NCBI GenBank assembly: GCA_021791895.1
Contig: JAJYVS010000003.1
Location: forward strand, 1 to 64,000
DNA: 64,000 nt
Reading direction: 5' to 3'
Origin: Actinomycetes bacterium
GTDB taxonomy: Bacteria > Actinomycetota > Acidimicrobiia > Acidimicrobiales > RAAP-2
The position numbers and the translations under genes are program-made. The first letter of the stretch is position 1. Each line of letters starts with the position of its first letter. Positions 18,240 through 27,633 of this stretch are shown piece by piece. The notes beneath the pieces are model-generated. The model ran no database searches and was not told the DNA's origin. It was given only the letters and a program-made list of their open reading frames with translations.

Positions 18240-19026
18240 GGACGAGCAGGTCGACGACGGCCCGCCGCAGCGACTCGGCGGTCGACATCGAGGCGAGCGC
18301 CTCGATCGCCGGGGCGGTCGCTTTGGCGAGCGCGGCGTCATCAAGCCGGCGCATCGCCGGCCAGGCCCGCCGCTCGATGGCCTCGAGCTCGTCGGCCGGG
18401 GACGCCCACCAGGCCCGGGAGAGGTGCTCGAGCGTGGCGGTGAACCCGGCCGTCGCCGCCCACCCAGCGACCTCGTCCGCCGTGACGCCCCGGGGCCGGG
18501 GGTGGCCGAGGAGGGTGTCGACCCGTCGGGCCATGTCCGAGATGACCTGGCCCACCCGGTCGTCGGGGTGGGGGTGCTGGGCCGAGCACACCACGTAGCG
18601 ACCGCCCGGACGGATCACCCTGGCCGCCTCGGCGAAGAGGGCCACCGGGTCGTCCACCGCGTGCAGGACCCAGACCGACACCGCGTGGGCGGCGCTGGCC
18701 GTCGACAGCGGCATGGCCGACGCGTCGGCCCGGACGAGGACCGGGCCGAGCCGGGGGAACGCCCGGTCGAGCATCGGCGCCGAGAGGTCGAGCCCGGCGA
18801 CCCGGCGACCCCGCCGGAGGGGGCCGAGCGCCACCACGCCGGTCCCCACGCCGATCTCGAGGATCGGCCCGTCGCCCGGCGGGATCCGCCGGTCGATGTC
18901 GGCGGCGTACTCGTCGCCGCGCGGCTCACCGCCCCGGGTGCGGTCGTAGAGGGCGGCGAGGTCGTCGAACTCGGTTCCGGTCGCCTTGGCGGGATCGTCG
19001 GCACCCGACGGCGCCGTCCCGGTCAC
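18226..19026 (-). CDS. Class I SAM-dependent methyltransferase
   Basis: About 266 residues using a GTG at 19026. ATGs at 19095 and 19110 lie in the same frame but would butt into or overlap the divergent mutase start (19100), so the start is uncertain. The core begins FDDLAALYDRTRGG, then PILEIGVGTGVVALGPL (motif I), VAGLDLS, RADASAMPLST, HAVSVWVLHAV and VIRPGGRYVVCS. This is a UbiE/Methyltransf_11 arrangement. Its gene end overlaps that of the glycosyltransferase, so modification of a common glycoside is possible but speculative. Confidence 0.8.
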   Translation of the reverse strand: MTGTAPSGADDPAKATGTEFDDLAALYDRTRGGEPRGDEYAADIDRRIPPGDGPILEIGVGTGVVALGPLRRGRRVAGLDLSAPMLDRAFPRLGPVLVRADASAMPLSTASAAHAVSVWVLHAVDDPVALFAEAARVIRPGGRYVVCSAQHPHPDDRVGQVISDMARRVDTLLGHPRPRGVTADEVAGWAATAGFTATLEHLSRAWWASPADELEAIERRAWPAMRRLDDAALAKATAPAIEALASMSTAESLRRAVVDLLVLTRP

Positions 19027-19099
19027 CGGGGCGCTCGCAGGGACGGTCCGAAGCCGGGCCGCGGGGCGGGGCCGGGCACCGGCCGAAACTAACATCGCG

Positions 19100-20731
19100 A
19101 TGGTGGGCAAGAAGGACGAGTGGGAGGCGGGCTACGCCCGATCGCCCCTTCGGGACGTCCCGTTCGAGACCATCTCGGGGGTGCCGCTCGACGCCGTCTA
19201 CGGCCCCGACGACGGCGAATTCCCCGGGCAGTGGCCCTACACGCGCGGACCTTACCCCTCGATGTACCGGTCCCGGCTCTGGACCATGCGTCAGTTCGCC
19301 GGCTTCGGCACGGCGCGCGACACCAATCGCCGCTTCAAGGAGCTGCTCGCGGCCGGCGGCAACGGCCTGTCCACGGCGTTCGACATGCCGACGCTGCTCG
19401 GTCGGGACTCCGACGACCCACTGGCCAAGGGCGAGGTGGGACGGGCCGGCGTCGCCGTCGACACGCTGGCCGACATGGAGACCCTCTTCGAGGGGATTCC
19501 CCTCGGCTCGGTCAGCACGTCGATGACGATCAACTCGGCCGCACCGGTGATCATGGCCATGTACATCGGAGTGGCCGACAAGACCGGCGTCGGGCGCACC
19601 GAGCTCAGCGGGACGATCCAGAACGACATCTTGAAGGAGTACCAGGCCCAGAAGGAGTACGTGTTCCCGCCCCGGCCGAGCGTGCGACTCGTCTCGGACC
19701 TCGTGCGGTTCGCCACCGCCGAGCTCCCCCGGTGGCATCCGGTCTCGATCTCCGGGTACCACATCAGAGAGGCCGGTTCGACGGCGACCCAGGAGCTCGC
19801 CTTCACCCTGGCCAACGGGTTCGCCTATGTGGAGGCGGTCCTCGGGCACGGCCTCCCGGTCGACGCCTTCGCCCCCCGGCTGAGCTTCTTCTTCAACGCC
19901 CACATCGACTTCTTCGAGGAGATCGCCAAGTACCGGGCGGCCCGGCGCATCTGGGCCCGCTGGATGCGGGACCGCTACGGCGCCCGCGACCCGCGGTCGA
20001 TGCAGTTGCGTTTCCACACCCAGACTGCCGGGGTCTCCCTCACCGCCCAGCAACCCGAGGTCAACCTGGCCCGGGTGGCGATCGAGGCCCTGGCCGGGGT
20101 GCTCGGGGGAACCCAGAGCCTGCACACCGACGCCTACGACGAGGCGCTGGCCCTGCCGACCGACCGGGCAGCCCGGCTGGCGCTGCGAACCCAGCAGGTC
20201 ATCGCCGAGGAGACCGGGGTGCCCCACGTGGCCGACCCCCTCGGCGGATCGTGGTTCGTCGAGTCGCTCACCGACGAGCTCGAGGCCCGGGCCGAGGAGA
20301 TCTTCTCGCACCTCGACGACGTCGGGGCCGGTTCGATGCTCGACGGGGTGATCGCGTGCATCGAGGACGGGTGGTTCGGTCGCGAGATCGCCGACGCGGC
20401 CTACGAGTTCCAGTCCAAGCTCGCGGCCGGACGCTGGACCATGGTCGGGGTGAACGGCTACACCGACGGCGACAATCAAGTCCCGAACACGCTCTACATC
20501 GACCCGAAGGTGGAGGCCGAGCAGCTCCGTGCCCTGGCCGCACTCAAGCGGGACCGGGACGACGAGGCGGTCCGCCGCGCTCTCGAGCGATTGCGGGTGG
20601 AGGCGGCGGACCCCACGGTTAACCTGATGCCCGCCCTCATCGAAGCGGCGGCCGGCCACGTCACCGTTGGCGAGGCCATGGCGGCGCTCGAGGACGTGTT
20701 CGGGACCTGGCTCGAACGGTCCTTCGTCTAG
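19100..20731 (+). CDS. icmA: Isobutyryl-CoA mutase large subunit (IcmA-like)
   Basis: 543 residues, the TIM-barrel catalytic subunit of acyl-CoA mutases without the B12 domain. The two substrate-discriminating positions are Phe66 (in MRQFAGFG) and Gln184 (in KEYQAQKEY), 118 residues apart. In methylmalonyl-CoA mutase these are Tyr89 and Arg207, and in isobutyryl-CoA mutase Phe80 and Gln198, both also 118 apart. The Phe/Gln pair therefore fits isobutyryl-CoA/n-butyryl-CoA isomerisation, not methylmalonyl-Co[12 protein letters not shown] carries the conserved Tyr-His. The gene overlaps the small subunit by one base. No MeaB-type chaperone gene is nearby. Confidence 0.88.
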   Translation: MVGKKDEWEAGYARSPLRDVPFETISGVPLDAVYGPDDGEFPGQWPYTRGPYPSMYRSRLWTMRQFAGFGTARDTNRRFKELLAAGGNGLSTAFDMPTLLGRDSDDPLAKGEVGRAGVAVDTLADMETLFEGIPLGSVSTSMTINSAAPVIMAMYIGVADKTGVGRTELSGTIQNDILKEYQAQKEYVFPPRPSVRLVSDLVRFATAELPRWHPVSISGYHIREAGSTATQELAFTLANGFAYVEAVLGHGLPVDAFAPRLSFFFNAHIDFFEEIAKYRAARRIWARWMRDRYGARDPRSMQLRFHTQTAGVSLTAQQPEVNLARVAIEALAGVLGGTQSLHTDAYDEALALPTDRAARLALRTQQVIAEETGVPHVADPLGGSWFVESLTDELEARAEEIFSHLDDVGAGSMLDGVIACIEDGWFGREIADAAYEFQSKLAAGRWTMVGVNGYTDGDNQVPNTLYIDPKVEAEQLRALAALKRDRDDEAVRRALERLRVEAADPTVNLMPALIEAAAGHVTVGEAMAALEDVFGTWLERSFV

Positions 20732-21156
20732 TGGGCGACGAGCGCCCCGTGCGGGTGCTCCTGGCCAAGGTGGGTCTCGACGGCCACGACCGCGGGTTGC
20801 GGGTGGTGGCGCGGATCCTGCGGGACGCCGGATTCGAGGTGGTCTTCGCCGGCCTGCGCCAGACCCCCGAGATGGTCGCCGTCGCGGCGATCGAGGAGGA
20901 TGTCGACGTGGTCGGCGTGTCCATGCACAACGGCGCCCACCTCACGATCGCTCCGGCGGTGATCGCTGCGCTGGCCGCGGTCGGGCGTCCGGTCCCCCTC
21001 GTGGTCGGGGGCATCGTCCCTGAGGTGGATCTCCCGGCGATGCGGGAGTTGGGGGTGGCGGCGGTGCTCGGGCCGGGGGCCTCCAACGAGGATGTGGCCG
21101 CAGCGGTCGCCGCCGCCGCAGCTGGAGATGCCGACGGCCCCGAGGTAGCCGGGTGA
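20731..21156 (+). CDS. icmB: Isobutyryl-CoA mutase small (B12-binding) subunit (IcmB-like)
   Basis: 141 residues, a free-standing cobalamin-binding domain. It shows the base-off/His-on signature: [12 protein letters not shown] (D-x-H-x2-G, with the lower-ligand His), [11 protein letters not shown] (S-x-L region) and VVGGIVPE (GG motif). The GTG start uses the last base of the upstream TAG, so the two subunits are translationally coupled. A separate ~140-residue B12 subunit is the arrangement of IcmA/IcmB and HcmA/HcmB, and the large subunit's Phe/Gln pair favours Icm. Confidence 0.9.
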   Translation: MGDERPVRVLLAKVGLDGHDRGLRVVARILRDAGFEVVFAGLRQTPEMVAVAAIEEDVDVVGVSMHNGAHLTIAPAVIAALAAVGRPVPLVVGGIVPEVDLPAMRELGVAAVLGPGASNEDVAAAVAAAAAGDADGPEVAG

Positions 21157-21184
21157 GCCCAGCCGTCGGAACCCGCGGTCGCGG

Positions 21185-21715
21185 GTGATCGCCTTTCGGC
21201 CGCTCTGTCGGGGCGACTTCGCGCTCCTCTCCGTGTGGCTGGAACGGGAGCACGTGGCGAGGTGGTGGCCCGACCCCCACGATCCGGCTTCCCTCGAGGC
21301 CCACTACGGGCCGTCGATCGACGCGCTGGACCCCACCGAGGTCTTCGTCACCCTGGTCGAGGACCGCCCTGTCGGGATGATCCAGCGGTACCTGGTCGCC
21401 GACTACCCGGAGTGGGAACGGGCCGTGCGCTCGGCGGGGGTCACCGAGCCCGCTGTCGGCATCGACTACCTCATCGGCGAGCCCGACTTGATCGGCCGCG
21501 GTCTCGGTCCCCGGGTCATCTCGGCGTTCGTCGCCGAAACCTGGGCGCGTTACCCCGAGGTGCCCCAACTCGTCGTCGCGGTGCAGCAGGAGAACCGTCA
21601 CTCGTGGCGGGCCCTCGAGAAGTGCGGGTTCGAGCGGGTGTTCGCCGGGATGATCGACTCGGACGACCCGAGCGACGCCGGACCGAGCTTCGTCTATGGC
21701 ACCTGGCGCCCCTGA
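21185..21715 (+). CDS. GNAT acetyltransferase, AAC(6')-like
   Basis: 176 residues from a GTG. The layout follows aminoglycoside 6'-N-acetyltransferases: FRPLCRGDFALLSVWLEREHVARWW at the N-terminus, VGIDYLIGEPDLIGRGLGPRVI (acetyl-CoA motif A) and QENRHSWRALEKCGFERV (motif B). Related chromosomal enzymes often act on other amines, for example siderophore precursors, so resistance cannot be assumed. It lies 28 bases after icmB with no obvious functional link. Confidence 0.8.
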   Translation: MIAFRPLCRGDFALLSVWLEREHVARWWPDPHDPASLEAHYGPSIDALDPTEVFVTLVEDRPVGMIQRYLVADYPEWERAVRSAGVTEPAVGIDYLIGEPDLIGRGLGPRVISAFVAETWARYPEVPQLVVAVQQENRHSWRALEKCGFERVFAGMIDSDDPSDAGPSFVYGTWRP

Positions 21716-21747
21716 GCGCGATCGTGGGCAACGGGGCCCAGGGGCGC
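21706..21747. terminator. Long-stem hairpin between convergent genes
   Basis: Nine-base perfect arms GCGCCCCTG (21706-21714) and CAGGGGCGC (21739-21747) with a 24-base loop. The left arm includes most of the stop codon of the acetyltransferase gene, and the right arm ends eight bases before the end of the convergent oxidoreductase gene. Confidence 0.4.
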
Positions 21748-21754
21748 GGGCGGC

Positions 21755-22666
21755 TCAACGGAAGTGGGCGGCGACCTCCTCCATGAACAGGTCGCAGGTG
21801 TCCCGGCGCCGCTCGAGCCCGCCCAGGGTGAAGTCGGGGATGATCAGCTCGTCGGCCCCGGCGTCGCGGTAGCGGCCGACAATGTCGACGACCTCGGCCG
21901 GGGTCCCGACGATGACCGGCTGGCCGCCCATCCCGGCCCGCCGCTCGGTGAGCCAGGACTCGTCGGTCGAGAGGAACAAGAGCGCCTGGGTCGAGACCTT
22001 GATCTCGCTCCGTTCCCGGCCCGCCTCCTCCAGATGGGAGTGGAGCACGGTCACCTTGTGCTCGAGCACCTCGGGGCTGGTCCACGAGTTCCACTGGTCG
22101 GCATAACGGGCGGCGATGCGCATGGTGCGGCGTTCCCCTCCGCCGCCCACGAGGAGCGGGAGCGGTTGGCTGACCGGTGCCGGCTGGTTCGGCGCGTCGG
22201 ACAGCGAGAAGTAGGAGCCCTGGAAGGTGGTGCGGTCGTTCCTGAGCATCGACACCAGGACCTGCACCGCCTCTTCGAACCGGTTCAACCGCTCGCCCAC
22301 GGTCCCGAGCGGGATCCCGTAGGCGGCGTGCTCGTTCTCCTGCCACCCGGCGCCGACCCCGAGAACGAGGCGGCCGTGGCTGATCCGGTCGACCGCGGTG
22401 GCCGTCTTCGCCAGCACGGCCGGATGGCGGTAGGTGACGCTCGTCACGAGGGGTGAGAGCGTGAGTCGGGGGACCGAAGCGGCGAGGGCCGCGATGACCG
22501 CCCAGCACTCCAGGGTGTCGCCGTCGGTCGGGGTGGTGTCCGGGGCGTTGGGCATGAAGTGGTCGGCGAAGTAGACGCTGTCCCAGCCCGTCGCCTCACA
22601 GTGGGAGACCAGGTCCAGGATCTCGTCGAACGCACGCATGGGTGAAGGCCAGATACCGAAGCGCAT
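21755..22666 (-). CDS. LLM-class F420-dependent oxidoreductase
   Basis: 303 residues, luciferase-like (beta/alpha)8 fold. It starts MRFGIWPSP, followed by ATGWDSVYFADHFM, then RHPAVLAKTATAVDRISHGRLVLGVGAGWQENEHAAYGI, the signature of the F420-type LLM group, and LPLLVGGGGERRTMRIAARYADQWN. It probably uses coenzyme F420 for a hydride transfer; the substrate is unknown. The family is much expanded in F420-making actinobacteria, and a second member lies at 53196-54038. Confidence 0.9.
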   Translation of the reverse strand: MRFGIWPSPMRAFDEILDLVSHCEATGWDSVYFADHFMPNAPDTTPTDGDTLECWAVIAALAASVPRLTLSPLVTSVTYRHPAVLAKTATAVDRISHGRLVLGVGAGWQENEHAAYGIPLGTVGERLNRFEEAVQVLVSMLRNDRTTFQGSYFSLSDAPNQPAPVSQPLPLLVGGGGERRTMRIAARYADQWNSWTSPEVLEHKVTVLHSHLEEAGRERSEIKVSTQALLFLSTDESWLTERRAGMGGQPVIVGTPAEVVDIVGRYRDAGADELIIPDFTLGGLERRRDTCDLFMEEVAAHFR

Positions 22667-22842
22667 GGCTCGTTCCTATGGCACGTGGGGCCCCCTCGGC
22701 AAATGGAAGCGCCGCCGGGCCGCTTGCCGGACGCCGGTCGCACCGGGCGGCGAGGTGCGGCTCGGGTCCGGGCGCAAGACGGCACCGGGGGCCCCGAGGC
22801 GAATTAGGGTCACGGCTTCGGCGTGCTGGGGGAGCGGGGGCG

Positions 22843-23622
22843 ATGCTGATGGGGTACCGGGTGACCGAGCGCATGGATCTGAGCGGCAGGGTCGCCGTGG
22901 TCACCGGGGGTAGCCGGGGCATCGGCCGGGCGGTGGCCGAGGGATTGGCCGCCGCCGGTGCCGATGTGGTGGTCGCGAGCCGCAAGCTCGAAGCTTGCAA
23001 GGAGGCGGCGACGGAGATCGAAGCGGCCACCGGTCGCAGGGTCCTGCCGCTGTCGTGCAACGTGAGCCACTGGGAAGAGTGTGACCGGCTGGTCGAGGCC
23101 ACCTACGAGGCCTTCGGCCACTGCGAAGTGCTCGTGAACAACGCGGGCCTCTCGCCGCTCTACGGCGATCTCACGTCGGTGACCGAGGCCCTCTACGACA
23201 AGACCCATGCCGTGAACGCCAAGGGTCCGTTCCGGCTCTGTGCGCTCTTCGGGACCCGCATGCACGCCGCCGGCGGGGGCTCCATCATCAACGTCAGCAC
23301 GGTCGGATCCTGGCGTCCCGGGCCCGGCGACCTCCCCTACGCGATGGCCAAGGCCGGTCTCAACGCGTTGACCCTCGGCCTGGCCGGGGCCTTCGCCCCG
23401 AAGGTCCGTGCCAACGTCGTCCTCCCCGGGCCCTTCGACACCGATGTCGCCCGGGCGTGGCCATCCGGGGTGGCCGAGCGGCTCGCCGCGACGAATCCGA
23501 TGGGTCGCATCGGCCAGCCTGAGGACATGGTGGGGATCTGCGTCTTCTTGGCGAGCGACGCGTCGGCCTACGTCAATGGGGCCCAGATCCTGGTGGACGG
23601 GGGGTCTGCCCGGACACTCTGA
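22843..23622 (+). CDS. SDR-family oxidoreductase
   Basis: 259 residues from the ATG at 22843, with GGAG upstream. A longer frame to 22642 reads through low-complexity sequence and overlaps the divergent oxidoreductase, so it was not used. Classical SDR motifs: VVTGGSRGIGRAVAE (TGxxxGIG), NNAGLS (NNAG), SIINVSTVGSW (catalytic Ser) and YAMAK (Tyr-x3-Lys). It ends with the usual VDGG tail. An NAD(P)-dependent dehydrogenase or ketoreductase of unknown substrate. Confidence 0.9.
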   Translation: MLMGYRVTERMDLSGRVAVVTGGSRGIGRAVAEGLAAAGADVVVASRKLEACKEAATEIEAATGRRVLPLSCNVSHWEECDRLVEATYEAFGHCEVLVNNAGLSPLYGDLTSVTEALYDKTHAVNAKGPFRLCALFGTRMHAAGGGSIINVSTVGSWRPGPGDLPYAMAKAGLNALTLGLAGAFAPKVRANVVLPGPFDTDVARAWPSGVAERLAATNPMGRIGQPEDMVGICVFLASDASAYVNGAQILVDGGSARTL

Positions 23623-23666
23623 GCCTGGTTCCACCCTCGGCGCCCTGCAACGGCACCGCTCTGGAG

Positions 23667-23689
23667 GGACCGCGACCGTCGCGCGGTCC
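23667..23689. terminator. Hairpin after SDR gene
   Basis: Perfect eight-base arms GGACCGCG (23667-23674) and CGCGGTCC (23682-23689) with a seven-base loop, 44 bases after the SDR stop. The ~250-base gap to the next gene holds nothing else recognisable. Confidence 0.45.
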
Positions 23690-23871
23690 GATCGTGACCC
23701 CATGACTTCGCCGGCGACTACGAAGTCATCGACCTGGTACGCCGCCCCCGCCGTCGCAGCTTCGCTGACGACGCCTGTGCTCACGTCACCTCCGGGCGCG
23801 TCGCCGCCGACGGCGCCCGGCCGGCGGCGATCGCTCTGGCTGGCCCACCGGGACCGGGGCGTTGCGACCCG

Positions 23872-24567
23872 ATGGAACGCGGCCTTGAACTGGGGCGCCG
23901 CAGCGACGACAGTGGTGCGGTGGACGATGCCAGCAAACCCGAGATCAAGGTCGAGACCTTGACTCTCGACGCCGAGACCCTCGACCAGGTGGCGGCGGTC
24001 GGCACCGAGGCGTTCTCCGAGGACCCCTTCTTCACGTTCTTGAGCCCCGACCGACGGCTGCGCCGCCGGGGCCTGCGGATCTACACCAGGGGATCCGTCG
24101 GCTGCCTTGGCGAACGTGGGCTGGTCCTCGGGGTGCGCGGCGCGAGCGGCCGTCTCGTCGGGGTCGCCGCCTTCGTGCGGCCCGGTCGCTACCCGTTGCC
24201 GGCCGGGGCTCAGCTCCGCCAGGCCCTGGCGGCGTTCTGGGCGCTCGTGCCCCGCCCGCCCGCTTTGGTCCAGGGGAGCAAGTACCTGCGGGCCATCGAC
24301 AAGGCGCATCCCCACGAGCATCTGTGGTACCTGCAGCTGCTGGCGGTCGACCCGTCGGTCCAGCGCGGCGGCATCGGCGGGGCGCTCCAGGAGCACGTGT
24401 ACCCGATGGCCGACCGCGAACAGTTGGCGAGCTATCTCGAGACCCAGAAGGAGGAGAACCTCGCCTACTACCGGCGCTTCGGCTACGAGACGGTCGAGGA
24501 GCTCCATCCGGTGCGCCACGGCCCCCCGCTGTGGACCCTGCGGCGGGAGCCACGGACGAGGGACTGA
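23872..24567 (+). CDS. GNAT-family N-acetyltransferase
   Basis: 231 residues. The acetyl-CoA binding motif is LQLLAVDPSVQRGGIGGALQEHV (~152-174), followed by SYLETQKEENLAYYRRFGYETVEE, the usual motif B with the late Tyr. The N-terminal ~25 residues are weakly GNAT-like and the true start may be downstream. The family includes puromycin-type and regulatory acetyltransferases. The substrate is unknown. Confidence 0.75.
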   Translation: MERGLELGRRSDDSGAVDDASKPEIKVETLTLDAETLDQVAAVGTEAFSEDPFFTFLSPDRRLRRRGLRIYTRGSVGCLGERGLVLGVRGASGRLVGVAAFVRPGRYPLPAGAQLRQALAAFWALVPRPPALVQGSKYLRAIDKAHPHEHLWYLQLLAVDPSVQRGGIGGALQEHVYPMADREQLASYLETQKEENLAYYRRFGYETVEELHPVRHGPPLWTLRREPRTRD

Positions 24568-24784
24568 TCCGGGCCGGGGTGGTCCCGGTCCAGGCGTCGC
24601 CGGCCCGGCGGCGCGGTTGGTCGTCCCCGGTCCCGGTGGGCGTTGACAAGGGAGAACAGCCTCGCCGAGCGGGTCGGAGGATCCCGAGGTCACCCGGGTG
24701 CTCCGTCGGGTCCGACCGGCACCTGCCGGGGACCGGGCTCTAGGGTGGTCGGCGATCCGACGAATGCCCTGGAGTGTGGCGCGC

Positions 24785-25519
24785 ATGACGATGAGAGCGA
24801 CGAGACCCCGCGCCCTGGTTCAGGGGGTCATTTCGTGCGTCCTTGCGTTGGGCCTGGCCGCCGGGACCGCGACGCTGTGGGCGGGCGCCGGTGCTGCGGC
24901 GAGCTCGAATCGCGCCAAGGACCTCGCGTTCGCCAAGAAGCATCTGCTTCGGCTCTCGGACCTACCGAGTGGATGGAAGGCCGAGAACAACGTCACGACC
25001 GGGAAGGGGGGCAGTTTCCCGGGGGCCAAGCAGCTGGCCCGGTGCCTGCACGTGCCGACCAAGCTCGTCGTCAGCACTGCCCCCGAAGCGAACAGCCCCT
25101 ACTTCCAGAACAAGGACGGATCGCTCGAGGTGCAGGGCAGCATCTCGGTCTTCGCCTCCGCCCAGAGCGCCAATGCCCAGTACGCCGCCATCTCCGATGC
25201 GAAGACCCCGAGATGCATGACCACGCTCGCCAACACCTCGAGCTTCAAGTCCAAGATCCTGGGGTCCGCCGGCCAGGGCACGAAGGTCGGCCACATCTCG
25301 GTGACCTCGGCCGATGGCGGGGTGGTCGGTTCGAATGCGGCCGGGTTCACCATGAGGATCCCGATCAACGCCCAAGGCGCTTCGGTCACGGCGCTGTTGA
25401 CCGAGATCTTCTTCATCAATGGCAAGTTCGGCGAGCAGATCTCGTTCAACGCCTACGACAAAGTCTTTCCGTCCTCACTGGCCAAACGGCTGGTCTCGAC
25501 GGCCAAGAAGCGCCTGTAG
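24785..25519 (+). CDS. Secreted protein of unknown function
   Basis: 244 residues from the ATG at 24785, chosen because it puts basic residues (RATRPR) directly before a signal-peptide core VISCVLALGLAAGTATLWAG and a small-residue cleavage zone GAGAAAS (~35-40). The mature part begins with a lysine-rich stretch, then LRLSDLPSGWKAE, a phrase seen in exported actinobacterial proteins. Two Cys (LARCLHV and PRCMTT) could form a disulfide. I do not recognise a catalytic motif. It may be a surface or binding protein. Confidence 0.65.
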   Translation: MTMRATRPRALVQGVISCVLALGLAAGTATLWAGAGAAASSNRAKDLAFAKKHLLRLSDLPSGWKAENNVTTGKGGSFPGAKQLARCLHVPTKLVVSTAPEANSPYFQNKDGSLEVQGSISVFASAQSANAQYAAISDAKTPRCMTTLANTSSFKSKILGSAGQGTKVGHISVTSADGGVVGSNAAGFTMRIPINAQGASVTALLTEIFFINGKFGEQISFNAYDKVFPSSLAKRLVSTAKKRL

Positions 25520-25599
25520 CCGCTCGAAGGCGGCACCCGCTCAGGGGGTTCGCCGGAGCACGAAGGCACCGTTGAATGGGTGGCCGGTGGTGCGGGGCC

Positions 25600-25842
25600 T
25601 CAGTGGGGCTCGGACTCGGAGCGCTTGGCGTCGATCCGCATGCGGCCCAGCCGGACCACCCCGATGAGCGCAGCCGCGGCGCAGATCGGCAGGACGATCA
25701 CCGCCGCGCTGTCGTGGGCACGGACGGCGAAGGCGATGCCGACGATGGCGAGCGTGATGACCAGGACCTCGGGCGTGTCACCGACCAGGAAGTCCCAGAT
25801 GGCCAAAGCAGCGCGCACGACGGCACGGCTGATGGCCTTCAA
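25600..25842 (-). CDS. Small two-helix membrane protein
   Basis: 80 residues with two hydrophobic helices, VLVITLAIVGIAFAV (~27-41) and AAVIVLPICAAAALIGVV (~46-63), and a charged C-terminal tail. Its start overlaps the end of the upstream membrane protein gene by four bases (ATGA type), so the two are co-translated and may form a complex. No family recognised. Confidence 0.6.
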   Translation of the reverse strand: MKAISRAVVRAALAIWDFLVGDTPEVLVITLAIVGIAFAVRAHDSAAVIVLPICAAAALIGVVRLGRMRIDAKRSESEPH

Positions 25843-26636
25843 CTGGCCACCGGGTCCCTAGTTTTGGCGATCTCGGGGGCCGGATGGCTGGTCCGCCGCA
25901 TCCAGCCGATGAGGAGCACGGTCAGCACCGCGAACCCGGCCACCAACACGACGAGGGTGGCGTCGGATCCCGGCCAGCGCATGCCGGCACCCTCACCGAT
26001 CCAGAAGGTGCCGAAGCTGGTCAGCATGACGCCGACCACGGTCTTGAGCAGGTTCTCGGGGACCTCGGAGAGTTGCCTGACCACCAGGGCACCGACGCCG
26101 GCCACCAGCAGTGCCGCGGCGCCGGCGGCGAGGGCGGCCCAACCGATCCGATGCTGGCTGGCGCCGAGGCCGATCACGATCAGGACGACCTCCATGCCCT
26201 CGACGAACACCCCCTTGAAGGCCACCACGAAGCCCTGGGCGTCCTGGGTCTTGGACACTTGTTGGCCATCGGAGAGGGACTTGACGGTTCGGCTGAAGAT
26301 GGCGTCCTCGTCGTGGAGGGCGATCAAACCGGCCGAGCGCAGGACTGCCTTGCGGAGCCAGGAGAGGCCGAGCAAGAGCAGCACCGTTCCGGCCACGACC
26401 CGCAGGGTGTCGATCGGCGTGTACTTGACCAGGGCCACCCCGGCAGCGCCCACCAGGACCCCGAGCACGAGGAGGGCGGCCACCGCCCCACGAAGGGCGT
26501 TGCGCCAGCCCCGCGTGGTGCCAACGGCCACGACGATGGTCAAGGCCTCGACCATCTCGACCATGCTGGCCGCGAAGACCGCGATCAGGAGCCCGACCAA
26601 CGAGGTGGTGGCGGGAGACGAGGCGGCGAGCATCAT
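25839..26636 (-). CDS. Polytopic membrane protein with paired E-x2-E motifs (COG4280-like)
   Basis: 265 residues with about seven hydrophobic helices in two pseudo-repeats. Each repeat starts with an acidic helix: FAASMVEMVEALTIVVAVG (~20-38) and FKGVFVEGMEVVLIVIGLG (~145-163). Repeated intramembrane Glu pairs are typical of cation transporters with inverted repeats (FTR1, GDT1/UPF0016) and of the uncharacterised COG4280 type it most resembles. Cation transport is an inference. It overlaps the next gene, a small membrane protein, by four bases. Confidence 0.6.
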   Translation of the reverse strand: MMLAASSPATTSLVGLLIAVFAASMVEMVEALTIVVAVGTTRGWRNALRGAVAALLVLGVLVGAAGVALVKYTPIDTLRVVAGTVLLLLGLSWLRKAVLRSAGLIALHDEDAIFSRTVKSLSDGQQVSKTQDAQGFVVAFKGVFVEGMEVVLIVIGLGASQHRIGWAALAAGAAALLVAGVGALVVRQLSEVPENLLKTVVGVMLTSFGTFWIGEGAGMRWPGSDATLVVLVAGFAVLTVLLIGWMRRTSHPAPEIAKTRDPVAS

Positions 26637-27500
26637 GGCGACTCCACGGTTGCCATGTTCAGGGCCCTCGCAGCTTCGATCCGTCCCGAGCCAGTCGAGC
26701 TGTCAAAGACGTCGTAGTTGGTTGGTTCGAAATGCACACCGACTCGTTCACCCAACAGCGGCCGTTGTTCCGCTCCCACACTGCGGACTTGTACACCCCT
26801 ATCGAGCCGGATGACAAGTTCGCCGCCTTGCCCCCGGAACGCCACGTCTTCGACCATACCGTTCACGTGGCGCTCCGGCATACCATTTGGGCCGGCCACC
26901 ACGGCCGAGGGCTCGATCGCGAGCAGCCCCCCGGAAGTGTCGGTCCTGGTCCTGGCCCTGAAGGTGCGCCCATTTCCAGCGGTCGGACCGACGGCGATCG
27001 TGCCGTCGTCGGCGCGCTGTCCGAGGATCTCTGGCTTGTGGTCGCCAAACGACCGCTCCGAAGTGTGGACGACCCCCCAATCACGGACTGTTCTCCGCCA
27101 CGACCTCGTGCCCGGTGACATCGTTCGATGCCCATCGTGCCGAGATAGCCAGCGCACCTGCCTCCTCCACCACTTGCTCGGCGGGATCCACGTACCCCCG
27201 CATGCTGCGCTCCGAAGGAGCCTCGCCTGCTTCAAGGAGAAGACATCCGTCGGCCTCGAGCATCACGCCGACTGCGGTGCCCCTCGCAAAGCGAGAACCG
27301 GCGAAGATCTTGGTCAGCAGTGCCCGGGGCCGCGAGGGCGTGCTCGTATCCCCGGCCGCAGAAGGCGGCGTCCGATACCTCGGCGACGAGATGGACCTCG
27401 GGGGACGGTTCTACGATCCTCGCACCGGATGGGCGCACGAAGATCCTGGTCTGCCTGGTCGAGCTCGGACTTCCCGAGGTCCACACCTTCAGCTCCGCGC
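26633..27500 (-). pseudogene. Remnants of ABC uptake ATPase (TOBE-like segments)
   Basis: Three minus-strand frames must be joined to read this region. From the 5' side: TRIFVRPSGARIV with VSDAAFCGRGYEHAL; then, after a shift near 27310, FARGTAVGVMLEADGCLLLE; then, after another shift near 27110, LLAIEPSAVV, NGMVEDVAFRGQGGELVIRLDRG and LGERVGVHFEP. The FVRP, V-x-DVAFRG-x2-Y/L and LG-x-V-GV patterns are those of TOBE domains at the end of ABC import ATPases. No nucleotide-binding domain remains. The ends are approximate and the family call tentative. Confidence 0.4.
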
Positions 27501-27633
27501 GGCCCAGGTGATCGGGCAGCGACGCGAGCACTGATCCCGGTTCAGCGCTCTGGCGTATCGAGCTAACCGGCAGCCAGAGGCTGACGCAGCGCACCCTTGA
27601 CGCCTGCCGTGTCGGCGTCCCGTCAGCAACCAT

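Noticed and set aside
22642..22842. N-terminal extension of the SDR gene
   Set aside because: Low-complexity Arg/Ala/Gly translation that overlaps the divergent F420-type gene; the start at 22843 has a ribosome-binding site.
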